Positions 36,767 to 41,917 of a DNA stretch of 41,917 nt are shown one piece after another. The DNA is from Hyphomicrobiaceae bacterium (GTDB taxonomy: Bacteria; Pseudomonadota; Alphaproteobacteria; Rhizobiales; Xanthobacteraceae): the NCBI GenBank assembly GCA_947472885.1, contig CANJBX010000030.1, positions 1 through 41,917 of the forward strand, in the 5' to 3' direction. Positions within the stretch are counted from its first letter, which is position 1; the number at the start of each line of letters is the position of its first letter. The notes under the pieces were generated by a model. The model saw only the letters and a program-made list of their open reading frames with translations, had not been told where the DNA came from and searched no databases. The translations under genes were made by a program, and so were the position numbers.

Positions 36767-37696
36767 TCAGCCGCGCATCAGTGCGGTGACATGGGCATCG
36801 ACCGAGCGCGCCAGTCCCTGCAGATCATAGCCGCCTTCGAGCAGCGATACCACGCGGCCTTCGCAGGTTTCGTCGGCTACATCCATCAGCTTGCGCGTGA
36901 CCCAGCTGAAGTCGTCCTCGACCAGATTGAGGTTGGCGAGCGGGTCACGGGTATGGGCGTCGAATCCGGCGGAAATCATCAGCAGGCCGGGGGCAAACGT
37001 GCGCAGGCGAGGGATCACGGTGGTCTCGAATGCCTCGCGGAAACGCTCGCCGCCATCGCCGGCACGCAGCGGCGCGTTGACGATGTTTTCGTGGTTGCCG
37101 CGCTCGGACTTTGCCCCGGTGCCGGGGTAGAGCGGCATCTCGTGGGTCGAGCAATACATCACGCTGGGATCTGACCAGAATATCTCCTGCGTGCCGTTGC
37201 CATGGTGGACGTCGAAGTCGACAATCGCGACGCGCTCTACGCCGTATTTCTTGCGGGCATGACGCGCCGCAACGGCGATGGAGTTGAACAGGCAGAAGCC
37301 CATCGACCGCACAGTCTCGGCATGATGGCCCGGCGGGCGCGTGGCGCAAAATGCGTTCGAGGCTTTTTTCGTCATCACGTCGTCCACCGCCAGCATCGCG
37401 CCGCCGACAGCGCGGATCGCGGCTTCATAAGTGCCGGGCGACATCACGGTGTCGCCGTCGATGCGGACCAGCCCTTCCTTGGGTGAGGCGTCGCGGATTT
37501 CCTCAACGAAGTCGCGCGGATGGCACAGCGTGATAGATTCAATTTCCGCCATCGGCGCCTGAACCCGCACGAGCGACTGAAACTTCTCTTGCTCCAGCGC
37601 CTGATCGATGGCGCGCAGCCGGTCCGGCCGTTCGGGATGGCCCGATGGCGTCAGGTGGTCGAGACCGGCAGGGTGAGTGATGAGCAGGGTCGTCAT
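36767..37696 (-). CDS. Histone deacetylase family protein (class II HDAC-like / acetylpolyamine amidohydrolase-like)
   Basis: A 309-residue zinc amidohydrolase of the arginase/deacetylase fold. Motifs: [11 protein letters not shown] at about 20-30, RPPGHHA with catalytic His124-His125, the metal site [11 protein letters not shown] (Asp162, His164), GFDAH (third ligand), and LEGGYDL near the end. Bacterial members deacetylate small acetylated amines or acetyl-lysine rather than histones. The ATG at 37696 is preceded by CAGGAATTGCGC. In the same direction as xseB, 74 nt downstream; probably co-transcribed. Confidence 0.92.
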   Translation of the reverse strand: MTTLLITHPAGLDHLTPSGHPERPDRLRAIDQALEQEKFQSLVRVQAPMAEIESITLCHPRDFVEEIRDASPKEGLVRIDGDTVMSPGTYEAAIRAVGGAMLAVDDVMTKKASNAFCATRPPGHHAETVRSMGFCLFNSIAVAARHARKKYGVERVAIVDFDVHHGNGTQEIFWSDPSVMYCSTHEMPLYPGTGAKSERGNHENIVNAPLRAGDGGERFREAFETTVIPRLRTFAPGLLMISAGFDAHTRDPLANLNLVEDDFSWVTRKLMDVADETCEGRVVSLLEGGYDLQGLARSVDAHVTALMRG

Positions 37697-37811
37697 GCGC
37701 AATTCCTGATGCCGCGAAGCGTAAAGCCGCTTTTTATAGATGTGTCTCCAATGACGTAGCGGCAAGACATAAAAGAACTACGAAGCAAAAGGTTGCGTAT
37801 TTCGCGTTTCC

Positions 37812-38678
37812 CTATCCCTTGGCGGCGAGACTGACGCCTTTCGGTGGCACACTGTCCTCGGGCACGAAGAAATCTGGTGACAGCGGCTGCGTCGGATCGG
37901 CACGATAGCGGTCGAAGTCGGTCACGCCTTCGCCGGCGAGGAACGTGTCGTCGATCAGGAAGTTGCCGGTAAAGCTCCTGGCGGGTTTCTCGAAGATGGC
38001 GTGGGCAGCATCGGAAATGATGTCTGTGGTGCGCGACATGCGCATGATGGCGTCGCCGCCGAGCAGGTTCTTGATCGCCGAGGTCGCAATCGTCGTGCGC
38101 GGCCACAGCGCGTTGACCGCGATACCCTTGCTGCGCAGTTCGCCAGCAAGGCCAAGCACCACCATGCTCATGCCGAACTTCGCCATGGTGTAGCCGGTGT
38201 GGCGGGCGAACCATTTTTCCTTCATGTCGAGCGGCGGCGACAGCATGAGGATATGACCGTTGGCGGATTTCTCGAGATGCGGGATGGCATATTTCGACAC
38301 CATGAAAGTGCCGCGCGTGTTGATCTGATGCATCAGATCAAATCGCTTCATGTCGAGCGCAGTCGTCGGCAGGAGCTGGATCGCGCTGGCGTTGTTGACG
38401 ACGATATCGAGCCCGCCAAATTGCTTGACTGTCGCCTCGATGGCGCCGGCAACGGCGGCCTCGTCGCGCACGTCCACCATCAGCGGCAGGGCATGACCGC
38501 CGGCCTTCTCGATTTCCTCGGCGGCACTGTGAATGGTGCCGGGCAGTTTTGGATTCGGCGTATCGGTCTTGGCGGCGACCGCGATGTTGGCGCCGTCGCG
38601 CGCCGCGCGCAACGCGATTGCCAAGCCGATGCCGCGTGAGGCGCCGGTGATGAACAGCGTCTTGCCCTTGAGCGACAT
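37812..38678 (-). CDS. SDR-family oxidoreductase (HSDL2-like)
   Basis: A 288-residue short-chain dehydrogenase: TGASRGIG at 11-18, NNAS at 95-98 (Ser where most have Gly), Ser147, Tyr163 and Lys167 in GYTMAKFG. Length and the motif ALWPRTTIATSAIKNLLGG match the SDR domain of hydroxysteroid dehydrogenase-like protein 2 and its bacterial relatives, thought to act on acyl or sterol intermediates; there is no SCP2 domain. Its neighbours, a crotonase and an acyl-CoA dehydrogenase, suggest a role in fatty-acyl-CoA metabolism. Its start follows the crotonase stop by 15 nt on the same strand. Confidence 0.87.
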   Translation of the reverse strand: MSLKGKTLFITGASRGIGLAIALRAARDGANIAVAAKTDTPNPKLPGTIHSAAEEIEKAGGHALPLMVDVRDEAAVAGAIEATVKQFGGLDIVVNNASAIQLLPTTALDMKRFDLMHQINTRGTFMVSKYAIPHLEKSANGHILMLSPPLDMKEKWFARHTGYTMAKFGMSMVVLGLAGELRSKGIAVNALWPRTTIATSAIKNLLGGDAIMRMSRTTDIISDAAHAIFEKPARSFTGNFLIDDTFLAGEGVTDFDRYRADPTQPLSPDFFVPEDSVPPKGVSLAAKG

Positions 38679-38693
38679 AATGAGCCTCCCGCG

Positions 38694-39446
38694 TTATTTG
38701 TTTTTTGACATGAAGGCTTGAAATGCCGCGCGCGCCTCTGGCGACTTGAGACGCTGCTTGAATAATTCGGCTTCTTCGTCGATGCGGGCGATGAGTTCGT
38801 CCGGCATGCCGCGCAGCAGCCGGCGCGAGGCTGCGACCGCGCCCGGTGGCAGCGCGGCGATTTCGCGCGCAGCCTTCATGGCTTCGTTATCGACTTCTTC
38901 CGGTGCGACGACCGTGTTGACGATGCCAGCCTCGTGCGCCTGCATGGCGTCGAGTGGGCGTCCCATCACCAGGAATGCAAAGGCGCGCGCATGGCCCATC
39001 AGCCGAGGGCCGATCAGGCTTGACGCTGACTCCGGTACGAGGCCGAGGTTGGTGAACGGCGTCATCAACCGGGCCGTGTTTGCCGCGACGACATGGTCGC
39101 AATGCAGCAGCATGGTCGTGCCGATACCGACAGCGATGCCGGAAACTGCTGCAACCATGGGCTTCTGGCAATGGACGAGGGCGGGCAGGAAGTCGCGCAC
39201 CGGCCGCGCGAGGCCCTCCGTCCCGGTCGCCATCGCAAGGAAGTCCTGCAGGTCGTTGCCAGCAGAGAATGCGCCGGGTACACCGCAGATGACGATGCAG
39301 CGAATGGCGTCGTTGCCGTTGGCGCTGTTGAGCGCTTCGGTCATTGCCGCGTACATCGCATGGGTGAGGGCGTTCTTTTTGTCGGGGCGGTTCATCCGCA
39401 CAATGCGGATCTGGCCCTCGTCAGTGACGATGACGTGGTCGGTCAT
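38694..39446 (-). CDS. Enoyl-CoA hydratase/isomerase (crotonase) family protein
   Basis: A 250-residue crotonase-fold enzyme. Oxyanion-hole stretches GAFSAGNDLQDF (about 58-69) and SGIAVGIGTTMLLHCDHVV (about 102-120) are present. The second catalytic Glu is kept in LGLVPES (Glu139), but the position of the first Glu of true hydratases is Thr (GIGTTMLL). That fits the enoyl-CoA delta-isomerase group better than classical hydratase. It acts on acyl-CoA double bonds. Start ATG 39446 is 7 nt after the acyl-CoA dehydrogenase stop; the SDR follows, so all three are probably one operon. Confidence 0.85.
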   Translation of the reverse strand: MTDHVIVTDEGQIRIVRMNRPDKKNALTHAMYAAMTEALNSANGNDAIRCIVICGVPGAFSAGNDLQDFLAMATGTEGLARPVRDFLPALVHCQKPMVAAVSGIAVGIGTTMLLHCDHVVAANTARLMTPFTNLGLVPESASSLIGPRLMGHARAFAFLVMGRPLDAMQAHEAGIVNTVVAPEEVDNEAMKAAREIAALPPGAVAASRRLLRGMPDELIARIDEEAELFKQRLKSPEARAAFQAFMSKNK

Positions 39447-39453
39447 GTGCGGT

Positions 39454-41238
39454 TCACCCGAGCATTTCGGTGGGAATGGCGTCGATGGAATCTGCGCCAT
39501 CGACCACGGTCTCCGCGAGCCCCGACGCGCCGATGGCGATATTGGTGGCGAAGAACCTTGCCGCTGCAATCATCGGCGCGGCCGGGAGTGTGCCGTTGCC
39601 ATTGCCGCGTGTCGCCGCCAGCGCATCCTTGGCCAGCATGCAGCCGCCGGTGGCAAGGCTGAACAGCCGGAGGTATGGCGTCGCGCCGGCGAGCGCCTGT
39701 TCCGGTGCGCCGGCGATCTTTGGCAACAGCCATTCGGTGGCGCGCTCAAGCTGATCGACGGCTTCACCGAGCCGCTTGCCGGTCGCGCCGAAGGCGGGAT
39801 CATTGGCGGCGTTGATGTCGGCGACGATGCCGCGAAGTTCCCCGATATAACCGCGCACCGTGGCACCACCTGACATCGGCAGCTTGCGCATCACAAGGTC
39901 GATGGACTGGATGCCGTTGGTGCCTTCGTAGATCTGGGTGATGCGCGCATCGCGATAAAGCTGCGCTGCGCCGGTTTCCTCGATGAAGCCCATGCCGCCA
40001 TGGATCTGAATGCCGAGCGAAGCCGCTTCCGTGGCGACATCGGTGGAAAAGGCTTTTGCTATCGGCGTCAGCAGCGAGGCACGTTCATTGGCGGCCGCGC
40101 GGGCGGCGGGGTCCTTGCTGCGCTCGCTGCGGTCGAGGGCGACGGCGGTGGTGTAGCAGATCGCGCGCGCCGCATTGGTCATGGCGCGCATGGTCATCAG
40201 CATACGCTTCACATCGACATGCTCGATGATTGCAGAGGATTGCGTGGCGTTCATCGCCGCGGTGCGGCCCTGCTTGCGCTCGCGTGCATAAGCGGCGGCG
40301 CGTTGCGTCGCCGCTTCGGCGATGGCAACGCCTTGGGCACCGATGGCGAGCCGCGCGCGGTTCATCATCACGAACATGTAGGACATGCCGCGATTTTCCT
40401 CGCCGACGAGGTAGCCGACCGCGCCACCGTTGTCGCCATAGACCATGGTGCAGGTCGGCGAGGCGTGAATGCCCATCTTGTGTTCGATGGAATGCGCGCG
40501 GACATCGTTCCGTGCGCCTAAAGAACCGTCCGCATTGACCAGAAATTTTGGCACGACGAACAGCGAGATCCCGCGCGTGCCCGGCGGCGCATCGGAGAGA
40601 CGCGCCAGCACGAGATGGATAATGTTGTCGGTGAGTTCGTGCTCGCCGTAGGTGATGAAGATTTTTTGTCCGGTGATGCGGTAGGTGCCGTCGCCCGCGC
40701 GTTCCGCCTTGGTGCGCAGCGCGCCGACATCGGAGCCGGCCTGCGGCTCCGTGAGCTGCATCGTGCCCATCCATTCGCCCGAAATCATCTTGGGCAGGTA
40801 GATGCGCTTGAGTTCGTCCGAGCCGTGGCCGGCCAGCGCGTCGATGCCGGCCATGGTCAGCACCGGGCCGACGCCGAATGCGGCGGAGGCCGAGTTCCAC
40901 ATCTCGATACAGGCGATATTGACCGCTTGCGGCAACCCCTGTCCGCCCCATTGTTCAGGCGACGCTAGGCCGTTCCAGCCGGCCGCCGCCCAGGCCGCGT
41001 AGGCCTCCTTCCAGCCGGGCGGCATGGTTATTCTGCCGTCCTTGAACGGCGTACCGAACTTGTCGCCGATCATGTTGAGCGGCGCGATCACGTCGCTGGC
41101 GAACTTGCCGGCTTCTTCCAGCACGGCGTCGATATCGTCGGCGCCGAGGTCGCCGTAAATTCCTTCTGCGCGTGCGGCTTCGAAATCCGCGGCATTGCGC
41201 AAGGTGAAGGCGATGCTTTCAACGGGCGAGCGATACAT
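39454..41238 (-). CDS. Acyl-CoA dehydrogenase (DmdC-like, with C-terminal extension)
   Basis: A 594-residue acyl-CoA dehydrogenase, longer than the classic 380-400 residues. The core carries QLTEPQAGSDVGALRTKA (about 161-178), ITGQKIFITYGEH, and the catalytic Glu438 in QIYEGTNGIQ. About 140 residues of C-terminal domain follow, as in DmdC (3-methylmercaptopropionyl-CoA dehydrogenase) and related enzymes. It is an FAD enzyme that introduces a 2,3 double bond into an acyl-CoA and passes electrons to ETF. The ATG at 41238 has a strong GGAGG ribosome binding site; a GTG at 41256 would be longer by six codons. First gene of the minus-strand chain with the crotonase and SDR. Confidence 0.9.
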   Translation of the reverse strand: MYRSPVESIAFTLRNAADFEAARAEGIYGDLGADDIDAVLEEAGKFASDVIAPLNMIGDKFGTPFKDGRITMPPGWKEAYAAWAAAGWNGLASPEQWGGQGLPQAVNIACIEMWNSASAAFGVGPVLTMAGIDALAGHGSDELKRIYLPKMISGEWMGTMQLTEPQAGSDVGALRTKAERAGDGTYRITGQKIFITYGEHELTDNIIHLVLARLSDAPPGTRGISLFVVPKFLVNADGSLGARNDVRAHSIEHKMGIHASPTCTMVYGDNGGAVGYLVGEENRGMSYMFVMMNRARLAIGAQGVAIAEAATQRAAAYARERKQGRTAAMNATQSSAIIEHVDVKRMLMTMRAMTNAARAICYTTAVALDRSERSKDPAARAAANERASLLTPIAKAFSTDVATEAASLGIQIHGGMGFIEETGAAQLYRDARITQIYEGTNGIQSIDLVMRKLPMSGGATVRGYIGELRGIVADINAANDPAFGATGKRLGEAVDQLERATEWLLPKIAGAPEQALAGATPYLRLFSLATGGCMLAKDALAATRGNGNGTLPAAPMIAAARFFATNIAIGASGLAETVVDGADSIDAIPTEMLG

Positions 41239-41451
41239 TGTGGCCTCCGGCCTCACGAATGTAGCCCCGGCCCCTCGGCGGCGAAAGCCGGGTTGGGCCG
41301 CGCCGCACAGGCAATCCGGCCGGCCAAAATCCGCAGAATCAGGTAGCAGCGGTGGCCTCGCCTTGCCGTTAGTGGGTTGCTACGATGCTGCCCAAGCGGC
41401 GAGGGAACCTCGCGCGTTGAGGCAATAAGTCCGCTGCAATGGGAGTTTCTC

Positions 41452-41745
41452 GTGATCACCGAAATCGCACAGATCGATGTCAAGCCCGGCATGGAAGCGG
41501 ACTTTGAAGCCGGCGTTCGCCAGGCCAAGCCGATCTTCATGCGGGCAAAGGGCTGCAAGGGGCTCGCCCTGCATCGTTCCATCGAAAAGCCGGCGCGCTA
41601 CCGGCTGATGATCCAGTGGGAAACGCTGGAGAACCACACGGTCGATTTTCGCGGTTCGGACGACTTCAAGGCGTGGCGCGCCTGCGTCGGGCACTGTTTC
41701 GCCACGCCACCGGAAGTCGAGCATACGAATACAGTATTGTCCTGA
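41452..41745 (+). CDS. Antibiotic biosynthesis monooxygenase (ABM) domain protein
   Basis: A 97-residue single-domain ferredoxin-fold protein: ITEIAQIDVKPGMEADFEAGV at the N-terminus, then GCKGLALHRSIEKPARYRLMIQWETLENHTVDFRGSDDFKAW. Small ABM proteins act as cofactor-less monooxygenases or haem-degrading enzymes, or have unknown roles. GTG at 41452 follows GGGAG by 6 nt. Longer in-frame starts exist upstream to 41377 but encode Cys/Arg-rich sequence without family similarity. The tRNA gene follows 97 nt downstream. Confidence 0.8.
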   Translation: MITEIAQIDVKPGMEADFEAGVRQAKPIFMRAKGCKGLALHRSIEKPARYRLMIQWETLENHTVDFRGSDDFKAWRACVGHCFATPPEVEHTNTVLS

Positions 41746-41842
41746 TCGGGCGTTGTCGGGCCCCGGACGGAGCTGAACCCGCCGCGACGTTGACAGGGCC
41801 GGTCGCGCCAGTATGGTCCGGCCCGCTCGGCAACATTGCTGA

Positions 41843-41917
41843 TGGGGCGTAGCCAAGTGGTAAGGCAGCGGATTTTGATTCCGCCATCCCCTGGTTCGAA
41901 TCCAGGCGCCCCAGCCA
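41843..41917 (+). tRNA. tRNA-Gln (anticodon TTG)
   Basis: A complete 75-nt cloverleaf ending at the window edge. The acceptor stem TGGGGCG pairs with CGCCCCA, the anticodon stem GCGGA/TCCGC closes the loop TTTTGAT with anticodon TTG at 41875-41877, the T arm reads CCTGG-TTCGAAT-CCAGG, and the discriminator G with encoded CCA ends the gene. It reads CAA (and wobble CAG) glutamine codons. No further sequence is present to judge a terminator or integration site. Confidence 0.95.

Overview
The window is high-GC DNA from an alphaproteobacterium, most likely a Bradyrhizobium/Rhodopseudomonas/Afipia-type member of the Nitrobacteraceae. Evidence: paired extensin-like D,D-peptidase genes, a dxs-xseB-histone-deacetylase neighbourhood, an RT0821-type lipoprotein, a RibB with a degenerate RibA-like half, and several families of palindromic intergenic repeats typical of that group. 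Assignment is from gene content and memory, not from a search.

Layout. 1-960: broken HAF-repeat surface protein and repeat debris. 968-5805: MBL-fold hydrolase, DUF1499 membrane protein, acyl-CoA ligase (DmdB-like) and a monomeric-sarcosine-oxidase-type flavoenzyme. 5874-10786: two tandem extensin-like peptidases, a class III aminotransferase and an L,D-transpeptidase lipoprotein, with two REP-like palindromes between them. 11243-14904: small conserved-looking protein, CorA, and an LLM flavin oxidoreductase followed 7 nt later by a TTT-type binding protein. 14905-17020: an AT-rich island with one orphan gene of unknown function, apparently frameshifted at a T8 run, then a multi-frame-open dispersed repeat and a perfect 30-bp inverted repeat. 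17024-21600: SDR and pdxH, lipoprotein, DnaJ/CbpA-like chaperone, ECF sigma/anti-sigma pair. 21851-24766: fabI and aroC, separated by about 975 bp holding a duplicated short transcription unit. 24768-28568: frameshifted DOPA-dioxygenase-like gene, iron-type ABC binding protein, ribB, DUF1194 protein. 28580-34411: minus-strand chain dxs, small membrane protein, tlyA, MATE, RNA methyltransferase with three 4-nt start/stop overlaps. 34634-36423: plus-strand hydrolase and ICMT-like pair, set between dxs and xseB. 36441-41238: xseB, class II HDAC-like deacetylase, then an SDR / crotonase / acyl-CoA dehydrogenase cluster. 41452-41917: ABM-domain protein and tRNA-Gln(TTG).

Most of the window is ordinary housekeeping. 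The strongest unexplained signal is the fabI-aroC interval: two diverged copies (about 22710-23020 and 23159-23473) of a unit that each hold, on the minus strand, a conserved upstream block, a Shine-Dalgarno, an 11-codon lysine-rich ORF (MAKKSKKKAKK), a hairpin with a compensatory base change, and a terminator. The ORF's codons are identical while the stop differs (TAA vs TAG). This looks like a selected micropeptide or dual-function small RNA. Second is the low-GC orphan gene at 15082-16348, whose C-terminus carries an R-x4-H motif reminiscent of HEPN ribonucleases.
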